A program made the position numbers and the translations under genes. Positions 39,339-48,378 of a stretch of 64,000 nucleotides of DNA are shown here, in pieces (position 1 is the first letter of the stretch; each line of letters starts with the position of its first letter). Below the pieces are notes generated by a model, which ran no database searches, was not told the DNA's origin, and was given only the letters and a program-made list of their open reading frames with translations. This stretch comes from Arcobacter sp. F155 (GTDB lineage Bacteria; Campylobacterota; Campylobacteria; Campylobacterales; Arcobacteraceae): the NCBI RefSeq assembly GCF_004116455.1, contig NZ_PDJU01000002.1:340001-404000 (forward strand), in the 5' to 3' direction.

Positions 39339-39613
39339 TATACCTTTCTTTGCACAGAACCTTTGTGCCCTTTGAATGTTCTAGTTGGAGCGAATTCGCC
39401 TAATTTATATCCAACGTGGTTTTCTGTAATGTTTACAGGTACAAAGTTTCTACCGTTATGCACATTAAAAGTTAAACCAATCATATCAGGTAATACCATT
39501 GATCTTCTTGACCAAGTTTTAATTGGTTTTTTATCATTAGCTTCAACAGCTTTGATAACTTTCTTCATTAAGTGTGCGTCTACAAATGGTCCTTTTTTTA
39601 CTGATCTTGCCAT
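39338..39613 (-). CDS. rpsS: 30S ribosomal protein S19
   Basis: 91 residues. [18 protein letters not shown] at the start and the signature [27 protein letters not shown]19 sits in the head of the small subunit with S13. Standard length. Confidence 0.97.
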   Translation of the reverse strand: MARSVKKGPFVDAHLMKKVIKAVEANDKKPIKTWSRRSMVLPDMIGLTFNVHNGRNFVPVNITENHVGYKLGEFAPTRTFKGHKGSVQRKV

Positions 39614-39622
39614 CTTAAACCC

Positions 39623-40450
39623 TTACTTCTTTCTTCTTGAAATGATTAATTTATCACTAGCTTTTTTCTTTCTAGTTTTATAACCTTTAGTTGGCATACC
39701 CCATGGAGTAACTGGGTGTCTACCCGAGTTAGTTTTACCTTCACCACCACCGTGAGGGTGATCAATTGGGTTCATCGCAGAACCTCTAGTTTGAGGTCTA
39801 ATACCAAGGTGTCTAGTTCTACCAGCTTTACCTACAACCATGTTTGAGAAGTCTTCGTTTCCTACAACACCAATTGTTGCAATACAAACACCAAGAATCT
39901 TTCTCATTTCACCAGATGGTAATCTTAAGATAACATATTTACCTTCTCTACCCATGATTTGAGCATATGCACCAGCAGATCTTGCAAGTTGTCCACCTTT
40001 ACCAGGCTTTAATTCAATATTATGAACCATTGTACCTACAGGAATACTTTGAAGTCTCATAGCGTTTCCAGTAACGATATCTAATCCAGATTCAGCAGCA
40101 GCAACTTTGTCACCAACTTTTAATCCAGATGGTTGTAAGATATATCTTTTGTCACCATCAGCATAAGTTACTAAACAAATTCTACAGTTTCTATATGGGT
40201 CGTACTCAATTGTTGATACAGTTCCCTCAACACCGAATTTGTTTCTTTTGAAATCAATAATTCTATATAATTTCTTAGCACCTGCTTCTTTGTGTCTAGA
40301 TGTAATTCTACCGTTATTATTTCTACCAGCTGAAGCTTTTACTCTAACAAGTAAAGATCTAACTGTTGGTTTAGAAGTAATATCAGAAGTATCCATTACA
40401 GACATGAATCTTCTTGCAGGAGTTATTGGTCTAAATTTTTTAATTGCCAT
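39623..40450 (-). CDS. rplB: 50S ribosomal protein L2
   Basis: 275 residues. [21 protein letters not shown], the middle SH3-like domain and the signature [17 protein letters not shown] are present; the histidine in that loop lies near the peptidyl transferase centre. The C terminus is basic. Standard length. Confidence 0.97.
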   Translation of the reverse strand: MAIKKFRPITPARRFMSVMDTSDITSKPTVRSLLVRVKASAGRNNNGRITSRHKEAGAKKLYRIIDFKRNKFGVEGTVSTIEYDPYRNCRICLVTYADGDKRYILQPSGLKVGDKVAAAESGLDIVTGNAMRLQSIPVGTMVHNIELKPGKGGQLARSAGAYAQIMGREGKYVILRLPSGEMRKILGVCIATIGVVGNEDFSNMVVGKAGRTRHLGIRPQTRGSAMNPIDHPHGGGEGKTNSGRHPVTPWGMPTKGYKTRKKKASDKLIISRRKK

Positions 40451-40462
40451 CTTCTATACTCC

Positions 40463-40744
40463 TTAAGCTGATAGGTTCGCTATTTCAGCGCCCTCAGGTA
40501 ATGTAACATAGAATTTTTTGAAGTCTGGTCTTCTACCAGGTCTTCCTCTAAATCTTTTAACTTTACCATCTTGTCTTAAAGAGTTAACTTTTGCTGGAGT
40601 TACTCCAAAATACTCTTTAAAAACCTCTTTTAAACCGTTTTTAGTCATTCTTGGACTAGTTTGTACAACGATTACACCGTTTTCTTGAAGCTCGATTGTT
40701 TTTTCTGTATATAATATTGCTTTAATATCTGTAATATCTGCCAT
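40463..40744 (-). CDS. rplW: 50S ribosomal protein L23
   Basis: 93 residues. [23 protein letters not shown] and the loop [24 protein letters not shown] are typical. L23 lies at the tunnel exit and docks trigger factor and SRP. One base separates it from rplD. Confidence 0.95.
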   Translation of the reverse strand: MADITDIKAILYTEKTIELQENGVIVVQTSPRMTKNGLKEVFKEYFGVTPAKVNSLRQDGKVKRFRGRPGRRPDFKKFYVTLPEGAEIANLSA

Positions 40745-40745
40745 C

Positions 40746-41336
40746 TTACGCCTCTTTTGTTAATGATTCAAGTACTGATTTCTCAATTAGTACTGAGTGA
40801 TATGCAGAAATTAAATATGCATTAATTTCTTGTTTTTCAATCATGTAACAGTTTTTAACGTTTCTGAACGCTAAGTATGTTTTTTCATCAATTGAATCAA
40901 CGATTACTACTGTATCTCTTTGATTTAATCCATTAATGATTGAAACCGCATCTTTAGTTTTACCTGATTCAACTGTGATAGAATCAGCTACAAATAAAGA
41001 ACCATTTTCAGCATGAGCGTTAATAGCAAAGTTTAATGCTAAAGCTTTTTGCTTTCTGTTGATTTTTTGGTTGTAGTTTCTCTTAGTAGGTCCAAATACT
41101 TGACCCCCACCAACGAATAATGGTGATCTTTTAGAACCCCATCTAGCTCCACCAGAACCTTTTTGTGCTTTTGGTTTTTTACCACCACCGCTTACTTCAG
41201 ATCTGTTTTTTACTCTAGCAGTGTTTGCTCTTTGTGCTGCTAAGTAAGATTTTACATATAAATATAAATTGTGTGAGTTAATATCTTTGAAAGACTCTGG
41301 TAACTCGTTTGTCTTTACTGCAACTGCGTTACTCAT
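40746..41336 (-). CDS. rplD: 50S ribosomal protein L4
   Basis: 196 residues. The long tunnel loop contains [43 protein letters not shown], split here as the Arg/Gly/Lys-rich stretch at about 38-80, and the C-terminal globular domain follows. In E. coli L4 regulates the S10 operon; a target site here is not established. Starts 4 bases inside the rplC end. Confidence 0.95.
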   Translation of the reverse strand: MSNAVAVKTNELPESFKDINSHNLYLYVKSYLAAQRANTARVKNRSEVSGGGKKPKAQKGSGGARWGSKRSPLFVGGGQVFGPTKRNYNQKINRKQKALALNFAINAHAENGSLFVADSITVESGKTKDAVSIINGLNQRDTVVIVDSIDEKTYLAFRNVKNCYMIEKQEINAYLISAYHSVLIEKSVLESLTKEA

Positions 41337-41908
41337 TTAGCAATCCTTACTTTTCCTAATCCACCATTTGGTCCAGATACTGAACCTTTTACAACTAATA
41401 TACCAGTTTCTGCATCGAATGAAACAATATCATTTTTAACAGTTACATTTGTATTTCCGTATTGTCCTGGCATTTTCTTACCTGGTTGAACTCTACCTGG
41501 CCACTCTGCATTACCGATAGAACCAGTTCTTCTACCCATTCTGTGTCCGTGAGATGCTCTACCACCAGCGAAGTTCCATCTTTTAACTCCACCTTGGAAA
41601 CCTCTACCTTTTGTTTTAAAAGTTGTTTTTAAAACAGCAGCTTCAGATAATCCAGAAACATCTAAGTCACCAGCTTCAGTATTTGCTACATTAATTGTTG
41701 CAAATCTATTAAACTCTTTGCTTAAACCATATTTTTTTTGTTGACCTTCAATAGCTTTGTTGAATTTCTTCCCTTTGCTATATGAAACAAGTGCTACACC
41801 TTCATTAACGTCACATACTTTAGTATCAAGAACTTTTAAAAGTGTAACTGGTGTTGCAGGAACTGTAACAGTTCTACTCATACCGATTTTTTCTACGATA
41901 AATTCCAT
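41333..41908 (-). CDS. rplC: 50S ribosomal protein L3
   Basis: 191 residues. [21 protein letters not shown] and [23 protein letters not shown] are the signature centre that reaches the peptidyl transferase centre. Second gene of the operon, 17 bases after rpsJ. Confidence 0.96.
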   Translation of the reverse strand: MEFIVEKIGMSRTVTVPATPVTLLKVLDTKVCDVNEGVALVSYSKGKKFNKAIEGQQKKYGLSKEFNRFATINVANTEAGDLDVSGLSEAAVLKTTFKTKGRGFQGGVKRWNFAGGRASHGHRMGRRTGSIGNAEWPGRVQPGKKMPGQYGNTNVTVKNDIVSFDAETGILVVKGSVSGPNGGLGKVRIAK

Positions 41909-41925
41909 TTATTACCCTTTCTTTA

Positions 41926-42240
41926 TTATTCTTGACCCATTGATCTAACTTCAACATCAACTTCAGGAGCTAAGTCAAGTTTCATTAATGAATCTACAGT
42001 ATCAGGAGTCGCTGCAATGATATCAATCATTCTTGAGTGTACTCTGATTTCGAATTGCTCTCTAGAATCCTTATTTACGTGAGGACCTTTAAGAACAGTG
42101 TATTTTCTGATCTTCGTTGGAAGAGGAATAGGACCTCTTAACTCAGCACCAGTTCTTTTAACAGCTTCAACAATTGAAGCAACACTTCTGTCTAAAACTC
42201 TATGATCATAAGCTTTAAGCTTTAATCTAATTTTTTCCAT
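41926..42240 (-). CDS. rpsJ: 30S ribosomal protein S10
   Basis: 104 residues. [19 protein letters not shown] and [28 protein letters not shown] identify S10 (NusE), a head protein of the small subunit that also joins antitermination complexes. First gene of the ribosomal cluster, about 65 bases after a consensus promoter. Confidence 0.97.
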   Translation of the reverse strand: MEKIRLKLKAYDHRVLDRSVASIVEAVKRTGAELRGPIPLPTKIRKYTVLKGPHVNKDSREQFEIRVHSRMIDIIAATPDTVDSLMKLDLAPEVDVEVRSMGQE

Positions 42241-42307
42241 GTATTTTCCTTTAAAGAACTCGTTAGATATACCGAAAAAGGCACTCTAACCATTTTTATG
42301 GACGCGG

Positions 42308-42336
42308 ATTATAACTTAATATTAGTTAAATGTCAA
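42308..42336 (-). promoter_or_regulatory. Consensus promoter of the S10-spc ribosomal cluster
   Basis: On the minus strand TTGACA (42331-42336) and TATAAT (42308-42313) are separated by exactly 17 bases, a perfect sigma-70 match, followed by the GC-rich discriminator CCGCGTC. This leaves a leader of about 60 bases before rpsJ. A short GGGC/GCCC hairpin lies just upstream of the -35. Confidence 0.85.
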
Positions 42337-42391
42337 GTATTATGGGCTTTTGCCCTTTTATTTAATTAATTTATTTCCTTCTAAAAAGGAT

Positions 42392-42417
42392 AAGTGTATA
42401 TGTTTTAGTATACACTT
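42392..42417. repeat. 9-bp inverted repeat upstream of the small membrane protein gene
   Basis: AAGTGTATA (42392-42400) and TATACACTT (42409-42417) with an 8-base centre, between the divergent ribosomal promoter and the gene at 42503. It may be an operator; nothing shows which protein binds. Confidence 0.45.
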
Positions 42418-42502
42418 TAAGTAAAGTCAAAGATATAGGCTACAGTTTGATTACAATAAAATATTGTATAATCTCAAAAAACTTTTAAGGAATATGTTTA
42501 AT

Positions 42503-42754
42503 ATGAAAAAACAGATTGTAGTTGGTGGATTTTCAAAAGAACAAAGAGAAAAAGAGTTAGAAAAGATAAGAGCTAAATACTCAAAAAAAGGTTACAAGTT
42601 TATTCATTATATAGATAATGGAGCTTTAAAGTCTGTTGCTGTATTTGAAGTAGATGAAGAAAAAGTAAGAAAAGAGAAGGCATTTAACCTAATACTTCTT
42701 GGTATATTTTTTATGGCTGTTGCAGCTATTATGTTCTACAAAGCTAGTGTGTAA
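42503..42754 (+). CDS. Small membrane protein of unknown function
   Basis: 83 residues from the ATG at 42503; an ATG 9 bases earlier (42494) is possible but only 2 bases from the AAGGA ribosome binding site. A charged cytoplasmic part (about 1-58, with KEQREKELEKIRAKYSKKGYKFIHYIDNG) is followed by one C-terminal membrane helix (about 60-78). No domain recognised. It faces the receiver-kinase gene tail to tail. Confidence 0.6.
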   Translation: MKKQIVVGGFSKEQREKELEKIRAKYSKKGYKFIHYIDNGALKSVAVFEVDEEKVRKEKAFNLILLGIFFMAVAAIMFYKASV

Positions 42755-42756
42755 GT

Positions 42757-43842
42757 TTAACTTACATACGTAGTTGGTATTTTAATCTTTACGCAAACTC
42801 CTTTGCCATTTTCACTCTCAATATTTTCTAAACTAATTTCACCATTTGTTAAAAGAGTTAATGAAACTTTAGCTAAATAAAGTCCTAGTCCTCTACCATT
42901 TAAGGATTTATCTGAATGGTATAAATCAAATACATTTGATAAGATATCTTTATCTATTCCACCTGCATTATCACATATCTTTATATTCAAAAAGTCATCA
43001 TCTTGAAATGTTGTTATATCTATCTTTCTATTTTCAATGTCATTTTTATCAAACTGCTCATAAGAGTTTTTTAGAATACTTTCAAAAATATTTTTAAACT
43101 CATCATAGTCACTTTTGATAAAAACATTGTTTTGCATCTCAATTGAGATTTCATCCTCTATTATACTTTTTAGTAACTCTTTTAAAGAGAATTCTCTAAT
43201 ATCTTTTTTCTCTAAAAGATTATTAAACTTATTTATTGTTGAAGAAAGGTAGATATTCTCTTTTTCTATTTTCTCTAAATTGGCAATTAAAATTTCATCG
43301 GTAAGTTTGTTCATTTGTGAGTAAACTCTAATCTTACTTGTAATAGAACCTATTTTTGATAAGGGTTGTCTCCACTGGTGTGAAATCATAGAAACAGTTT
43401 TTGCAATAAGAATCTCTTTTGCTTGTTCTCTTATTTTCTCTTCTTTTTTTTCATTTTCAAGCTCTAAGAAGTATGGCTTTAAAACCTTATCAACATTCTC
43501 TTTTAGGACACTACAGTCAATAGGTTTTTTCATAAATAAATCAATACCTAATTTAATAGAATCAAGAAGATATTTTTCATCGCTAATTGCAGTAGTAAAT
43601 ATTATAGGTGTTTTTGTATTTACTTTTTTTATCTTTTCTACTAATTCAATACCATTCATCTTTGGCATATCAATATCAGAGATAACTATATCAATTTTAT
43701 TATCTTTAAAATAATTGTAGGCGTCTGCACCATTAAAAAAGTTATATACCGTATAACCTAACTTTTGTAGTAAGCTCGTAATAGTATCATTTACAATCAC
43801 ATCATCTTCTACATACATTAAATTTATATTGTTTCCATTCAT
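42757..43842 (-). CDS. Receiver domain-histidine kinase protein
   Basis: A 361-residue cytoplasmic protein with the order reversed from usual hybrids: receiver first (about 5-125, acidic pair in YVEDD, phosphoacceptor Asp56 in ISDIDMPKMNG, Lys106 in MKKPID), then a kinase part with MISHQWRQPLSKI (His155), ATPase motifs NIFESILKNSYEQ, CDNAGGID and GRGLGLYLAKV. No output domain. It may take phosphate from another kinase and control its own kinase activity. No cognate partner is adjacent. Confidence 0.87.
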   Translation of the reverse strand: MNGNNINLMYVEDDVIVNDTITSLLQKLGYTVYNFFNGADAYNYFKDNKIDIVISDIDMPKMNGIELVEKIKKVNTKTPIIFTTAISDEKYLLDSIKLGIDLFMKKPIDCSVLKENVDKVLKPYFLELENEKKEEKIREQAKEILIAKTVSMISHQWRQPLSKIGSITSKIRVYSQMNKLTDEILIANLEKIEKENIYLSSTINKFNNLLEKKDIREFSLKELLKSIIEDEISIEMQNNVFIKSDYDEFKNIFESILKNSYEQFDKNDIENRKIDITTFQDDDFLNIKICDNAGGIDKDILSNVFDLYHSDKSLNGRGLGLYLAKVSLTLLTNGEISLENIESENGKGVCVKIKIPTTYVS

Positions 43843-43905
43843 TATTACACCTCTTTATAATGAAAAGTATAATAAAAAATGGTATCGAAAAGGTACTATT
43901 AGAGT

Positions 43906-45156
43906 TTAATACTGATAAAATCCTGAAAATAAAAGTATGTCATCATTCTTTGCATTTGATTGGTCAAACTCTACTAAGTCACCAATTATATGCCCAATAG
44001 AAGGTGCAAAGGTCATTCCAAGCCATCCTAATCCCATAGCATATACTAAGTTTGAATAGTTCTCATCTCTTCCTATAAGAGGAATATCATTTGGAGTAAG
44101 AGGTCTAAAACCACTCCATGTAACTTCATCTTTCATTTCAAAAGGAATACTATACTCTTTGAAGTTTTTCTTTATACTATCTATTTGTTTTTGTACTACT
44201 TCTGGGTCATCACTTCCTAACTCTAGTTTTGAAGTAAGTCTTACATCATTGAATCTTGGAGTCATGACTATAAATAAATCGTTAAATAGTGTTGATGTTT
44301 TTGGTTTTAGCTCTTTTGGCATAGTGAAAGTTATACTATAACCTTTTGCAGGAGTTAGCATAAGTTCTTTATTACTTTTTTTAGCCAAATCAGTTTTGTA
44401 CCCTGTTGACATAATAAAAGTCTCAGCCTCATAGAAGTTTCTATTTTGAGAATAGATATATTTTACTTTCTTGTTTTCATATTTTATATCTGTAATCTCT
44501 TCATTTAAAATAAACTCTACTCCTTCATCTTGTAAATACTTTTTAAGTCCTAGCATTAACTTTTTTGGATCTATTCGAGCATTTTTCTTAAATAAAATTG
44601 CTCCTTCTATTTTATCATTTGCAAAAGGCAGATACTCTTTAATCTTTGCATCATCAAAAATCTCAAACCTATCTTCTTCATCTATATAGTTGTATTTTTC
44701 GAGTTTTTCTTTATATGTATGTTTTTGAGTAAAGACTGATAACATTCCATCATGGTGAAAGTCAAAATCAATACCTTCTTTATAAACTAAATCTTTGTAG
44801 ATATCAAGTGAGATTTGTCCATACTTTTCAAATAGCATCATTGTCTTTTTTGTACGAACTTCATTTGCACTTTGAACAAATCTATATAACCACTTATAAA
44901 GTTTTAAATCTAAGTTTGGATGAAAGATAGCAGGAGATTGCCCCTTTAACATAAGTTTTAAAGTGTTTGATACAACTCCAGGGTAACTTAATGGTGTTTT
45001 ATCAAAAGAAGATAAAAGCCCTGCATTTCCAAAGGATGTTGCATTTTCAATAGTACCTTCGTCTATTACTGTAACTTGCCGTCCTCTTTTATGAAGATTG
45101 TAAGCACACATAAGTCCAACTATACCACCACCAATAACTATTACATCTTTTTTCAT
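43906..45156 (-). CDS. dadA: D-amino acid dehydrogenase (FAD-dependent)
   Basis: A 416-residue FAD oxidoreductase of the DadA/DAO family. Dinucleotide-binding motif VIGGGIVGLMCAYNLHKRG at about 6-24, and the C-terminal substrate part with WSGFRPLTPNDIPLIGRD. It oxidises D-amino acids, mainly D-Ala, to the 2-imino acid and passes electrons to the respiratory chain. The likely co-located ridA would speed up imine hydrolysis. Alr in this window could supply the D-Ala. Confidence 0.88.
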   Translation of the reverse strand: MKKDVIVIGGGIVGLMCAYNLHKRGRQVTVIDEGTIENATSFGNAGLLSSFDKTPLSYPGVVSNTLKLMLKGQSPAIFHPNLDLKLYKWLYRFVQSANEVRTKKTMMLFEKYGQISLDIYKDLVYKEGIDFDFHHDGMLSVFTQKHTYKEKLEKYNYIDEEDRFEIFDDAKIKEYLPFANDKIEGAILFKKNARIDPKKLMLGLKKYLQDEGVEFILNEEITDIKYENKKVKYIYSQNRNFYEAETFIMSTGYKTDLAKKSNKELMLTPAKGYSITFTMPKELKPKTSTLFNDLFIVMTPRFNDVRLTSKLELGSDDPEVVQKQIDSIKKNFKEYSIPFEMKDEVTWSGFRPLTPNDIPLIGRDENYSNLVYAMGLGWLGMTFAPSIGHIIGDLVEFDQSNAKNDDILLFSGFYQY

Positions 45157-45263
45157 AGAAGTATCCTTTTAAATCCATATACTGAAATCATACAAAAGAA
45201 AAGTATATATTATAAAAAAAATTATATATAGTTTATTTTATTAAACATAGAATAATCTTTTGA

Positions 45264-45728
45264 TTAGTCAGCTTTGTATTCTATTATTTTTACTATTATT
45301 GCAAAGGTTTTATATGAGTTTATTTTAGATATTTCTTTTAGTATTTGCTCTAAACTTTCATAAGAAATATTGTTTTGTGAAAAGATTTTATCAAGCTCTT
45401 TAATATCAAGATTAAAAGTATCACATACTTGCTTTAAAGTTTTTGGCTCCAAAGAATCAAGCAGTCTATCCATATCACTATCTAGTGTGACTTTCTTATT
45501 TTTTGAGAAAATATTAAAAAACTCTTGTGTTAATTTTTTTAGTTTTTTTCTTCTTATTAATATATGTATTAAAGTTACTACAAATAGAGCTATTCCTGCT
45601 ACTTTATGTAAAAATATACTATTAACTGTGATTGAACCAATATAAAATTCATATGCAGTAAAGGAAAGTATAAACATAAGTACTATCAAAAAAATGATAG
45701 TAAGATACTTGTAGATAACTTCAAACAT
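45264..45728 (-). CDS. Small membrane protein of unknown function
   Basis: 154 residues. Two membrane helices: about 7-27 and 40-60; the second contains FLHKVAGIALFVVTLIHILI, with two His residues about 15 apart, which resembles haem-ligand spacing in DUF4405/cytochrome b-like helices (inference). The C-terminal part (about 80-154) is polar, with helical segments. Only 6 bases after ridA and about 107 before dadA, so it may be co-transcribed with them. Confidence 0.55.
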   Translation of the reverse strand: MFEVIYKYLTIIFLIVLMFILSFTAYEFYIGSITVNSIFLHKVAGIALFVVTLIHILIRRKKLKKLTQEFFNIFSKNKKVTLDSDMDRLLDSLEPKTLKQVCDTFNLDIKELDKIFSQNNISYESLEQILKEISKINSYKTFAIIVKIIEYKAD

Positions 45729-45734
45729 AAAGAT

Positions 45735-46082
45735 TTATTTTTTTGCTGCTGTGAAGATAATTTCTACAAGAGTATTATGACTTGCCATATTTGCTTCAAC
45801 ACAAGCTCTTGCTGGCTTTTCATCTGAAACCCACTCGTTCCAAACTTCATTGAAAGCTTTGAAGTCCCTATAAATATCTTTTAGGCAAATCTCAGCTCTA
45901 AGTAAATGATGTTTATCTGTTCCTGCTTCTTTAAATCTCTCTTCTGCTATTTCTAAAGCTCTTTTAGCTTGAACTTTGATATCTAACTCTTTATCATCTG
46001 ATACAATTCCTGCAAAATAGATAGTGCCATTGTGTTCTACTATTCTGCTCATTTTTTCGTTTATTATTTTTCTAGTAATCAT
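45735..46082 (-). CDS. ridA: RidA family imine/enamine deaminase
   Basis: 115 residues, a normal RidA length. The YFAGIVSDD opening, AKRALEIAEERFKEAG and KPARACVEANMA with conserved Arg92 are visible; that Arg binds the carboxylate of 2-imino acids in active RidA. It hydrolyses reactive enamines and imines. First gene of a cluster that leads to dadA, whose product is such an imine. Confidence 0.85.
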   Translation of the reverse strand: MITRKIINEKMSRIVEHNGTIYFAGIVSDDKELDIKVQAKRALEIAEERFKEAGTDKHHLLRAEICLKDIYRDFKAFNEVWNEWVSDEKPARACVEANMASHNTLVEIIFTAAKK

Positions 46083-46188
46083 TTTGTGTCCTGAAAATTT
46101 TTAATTGAAAGTATATCATCCTATGATAAAGTTAACCTAAGTATTGAACATATAAAGATATAATAGCCAAAATCAAAAAAGGGACAAA

Positions 46189-46455
46189 ATGTCAGAAATA
46201 AAAAAAGAGTTATATTCAATTGTTCATGATACTATGATACCTGAAGTTGAAAGTTATGTTGAAGATTTACATAAAGTTATTGAGAAAAATGAACAAACAG
46301 ATGATACACTAGAAGAAGTTAGAGATATGGAGTCTTTTTTAGTTGAGCTTCAAAATATTCTTTTAGCAATTGATGAAGAAAAGATGGATGAAGAACAAGC
46401 AAAAGAGATTTTAGAAAAAATTCAAACTATGATTGCTGAGCACAGCGAACACTAA
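46189..46455 (+). CDS. Small acidic helical protein of unknown function
   Basis: 88 residues, highly charged and acidic with long helices (EVESYVEDLHKVIEKNEQTDDTLEEVRDMESFLVELQNIL, given here as about 18-58). No membrane segment or cysteine. AAAAAGGGAC precedes the ATG as a ribosome binding site. A coiled-coil or adaptor-like fold is possible. It is tail to tail with def, 2 bases apart. Confidence 0.6.
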   Translation: MSEIKKELYSIVHDTMIPEVESYVEDLHKVIEKNEQTDDTLEEVRDMESFLVELQNILLAIDEEKMDEEQAKEILEKIQTMIAEHSEH

Positions 46456-46472
46456 AACTACTTTATAGTTTT
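46454..46472. terminator. Weak shared terminator at a convergent junction
   Basis: AAAACTA (46454-46460) and TAGTTTT (46466-46472) form a 7-bp AT-rich stem with a 5-base loop between the two convergent stops. Either strand gives a short T run. Weak stem, so low confidence. Confidence 0.4.
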
Positions 46473-46991
46473 AAAATAGACTTCTTCTGATATTATATCT
46501 TTGGGAGTCTCTACTCTGTCTATATAAACCTTACCTAATAAATGGTCATACTCATGTTGAAATATTCTTGCAACAAAATCCTCAAATACTACTTGTACCT
46601 TTTTATTATCTAATGTTGTGTATTCAACTTCAATTGTTTTATGTCTTGGAACCAAAGCTCTAATACCTGGAATACTTAAACACCCTTCCCAATCTTTTTC
46701 TATAGTTTCTGATTTATTTATGATTTTTGGATTAATAAGTACTTCATCTTCCATAAGAGGAGCATTTGGGTATCTGTCATTTGGGTGAGATGAGATTATA
46801 AGTATTTGATAGCTTTCAAAGATTTGAGGAGCAGCAAGGCCAACTCCCCTACTTGATTTTACACAATCAAGCATTTTCTTTATAATAGTCAATATCTCTT
46901 TTGAGTTTATATTTTCTACTTCTTTGGCTTTTTGTCTTAAAACTTTTTCACCAAGTTTTGCTATTGGGCACTCTTTTTTCTTGAAAAACAT
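46458..46991 (-). CDS. def: Peptide deformylase
   Basis: 177 residues. All three motifs are intact: GVGLAAPQ (49-56), EGCLSIP with metal-ligand Cys104, and QHEYDH (His146, His150 with Glu147). Removes formyl from nascent chains before Map acts. Last gene of the minus-strand ruvA-to-def run, 13 bases after the beta-lactamase. Confidence 0.95.
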   Translation of the reverse strand: MFFKKKECPIAKLGEKVLRQKAKEVENINSKEILTIIKKMLDCVKSSRGVGLAAPQIFESYQILIISSHPNDRYPNAPLMEDEVLINPKIINKSETIEKDWEGCLSIPGIRALVPRHKTIEVEYTTLDNKKVQVVFEDFVARIFQHEYDHLLGKVYIDRVETPKDIISEEVYFKTIK

Positions 46992-47004
46992 TTAGGTAAC
47001 TTTT

Positions 47005-47772
47005 CTATATAATATTATAATATTTAAATACTTCTAGAGTTAATTCTTTTCTAAGATATAATCTTTTAAAATCACTAATTAAAAGATTAGTTGAAAAAAA
47101 CCATGTATCTTTTGAAGTTTCAATATATCCTACATACCATCCATGTTTATTCTTAGGAGAAGTAGCCCAGCCTGTTTTTGCATGTAATATGTATTTGTTG
47201 TTTTTCTCTTCTATCATAATCTTTTTTACTAACTTTAAATGCTTACTCTTAAAAGGAAGTTTTTCAGTATATAATTTTTTAAGAAATTCTATTTGTTCAT
47301 AAGACGAAATTTTGATATCTCCACTTAACCAAAAACTTGTAAGGTTATTACCCGTTTTCATATTTCCATATTTTAGTTTTATTAAATAATCATTATAGAT
47401 ATCTAGAGATAACTTACTTGCAAAATATTGATAACACCAAACACATGAATATTTAAAAGCCGTTTTCAAAGTTTGGTTTTTATTCCATACATCTAAAAAC
47501 CTTTTTTTTCTATCCCAAAGAATAATCTCTTTTTCATCTTTAATTACTTTATTATCTAGTACAATCAATGAATTAGGTATTTTAAATGTAGATGCAGGTA
47601 ATAATCGAGTATTTGCTCTTTTTGGATTAAATACATAACTTTTATTTGAGCTTAGTGATTGAATTACAATTGTACCTTTTACTTTGTTTTTCTTAAAAAT
47701 TTTTTCTAAAGATAAATCATTATCAGCAAATATAAAATTGCAAAGAAATAATAAAAATATAAAAATTTTCAT
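47005..47772 (-). CDS. Class D (OXA-type) beta-lactamase
   Basis: A 255-residue periplasmic serine beta-lactamase with a signal peptide (residues 1 to about 16, CNFIFADN). All class D motifs are present: STFK (61-64, with the Ser nucleophile and the Lys normally carboxylated), SCV (109-111), YGN (135-137) and KTG (199-201), with WLSG at 148-151. So it should be active on penicillins; carbapenem activity cannot be judged. It resembles intrinsic OXA enzymes of Arcobacter and Campylobacter. Its ATG overlaps the HIT gene stop by 4 bases, inside a peptidoglycan operon. Confidence 0.9.
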   Translation of the reverse strand: MKIFIFLLFLCNFIFADNDLSLEKIFKKNKVKGTIVIQSLSSNKSYVFNPKRANTRLLPASTFKIPNSLIVLDNKVIKDEKEIILWDRKKRFLDVWNKNQTLKTAFKYSCVWCYQYFASKLSLDIYNDYLIKLKYGNMKTGNNLTSFWLSGDIKISSYEQIEFLKKLYTEKLPFKSKHLKLVKKIMIEEKNNKYILHAKTGWATSPKNKHGWYVGYIETSKDTWFFSTNLLISDFKRLYLRKELTLEVFKYYNII

Positions 47773-48257
47773 AGGAAATAGTTCTTAGAATTTTCTTTTA
47801 GTTTATTATATATCTCATCAAACTCGGCAGGATAAACCCTTGCTCCACCAACAGTTGAGATAAAGTTCGTATCACCTATCCATCTAGGAAGTACATGATA
47901 ATGTACGTGCTGTTCTATACCAGCACCAGCAGCTTTACCAAGATTCATACCAATATTTACACCTTCACAAGGCATTACTTCTTTTAGTAGTTTTACTGCT
48001 TGTCTTGCTCTTTTAGAAACTCTTAGCCAAGTCTCTTCTTCTAACTCTTCTATTTTATCAGTATGAAAATATGGGATTACCATCATATGACCAGGAGAGT
48101 AAGGAAACTTATTCATAACTACATAGCAAAGTTCATCGTGAAAAAGAACTTGATATTTCTCTTCTTCTTTGTTTTTTGCTATATGACAGAATACACACCC
48201 TTCTATTTTTTCTTCACTAACATAAGAGTATCGCCAAGGTGCGTATAGGTGTTCCAT
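47769..48257 (-). CDS. HIT family nucleotide hydrolase
   Basis: 162 residues. The histidine triad is HVHYHV (His117, His119, His121). A CxxC pair (Cys21, Cys24) near the N terminus suggests a zinc site, as in other HIT branches. Probably splits dinucleoside polyphosphates or AMP-linked compounds; substrate unknown. Its AAGGAG ribosome binding site lies in the last hairpin of the structured element at 48265-48378. Confidence 0.9.
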   Translation of the reverse strand: MEHLYAPWRYSYVSEEKIEGCVFCHIAKNKEEEKYQVLFHDELCYVVMNKFPYSPGHMMVIPYFHTDKIEELEEETWLRVSKRARQAVKLLKEVMPCEGVNIGMNLGKAAGAGIEQHVHYHVLPRWIGDTNFISTVGGARVYPAEFDEIYNKLKENSKNYFL

Positions 48258-48264
48258 TATATTT

Positions 48265-48378
48265 CTCCTTAAAAACTGTCCCAGTTTTTAAGGGACCTTT
48301 ATTTTATCATCTACTTTTAGTAGGATTTGTAAAAAATCCTTAAAGTAGCAAACTCTAAAGAAAACAACGAGTTGTTTT
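48265..48378 (-). promoter_or_regulatory. Structured repeat element, copy 1, before the HIT gene
   Basis: Read on the minus strand from the murF end: hairpin A (48361-48378, 8-bp arms around two bases); hairpin B, an outer stem 48311-48317 with 48342-48348 and an inner stem AGGATTT 48322-48328 with AAATCCT 48334-48340; then hairpin C, a perfect 11-bp stem CCTTAAAAACT (48267-48277) with AGTTTTTAAGG (48283-48293) around loop GTCCC. GGGAC at 48292-48296 can pair with that loop instead. Hairpin C includes most of the AAGGAG ribosome binding site of the HIT gene. Copy 2 is at 51588-51702. Confidence 0.8.

Noticed and set aside
42750..42766. Palindrome TGTAAGTT/AACTTACA between two convergent stops as a terminator
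   Set aside because: It has a single-base centre that cannot form a normal loop without opening the stem and there is no T run; it is made up mostly of the two gene ends.
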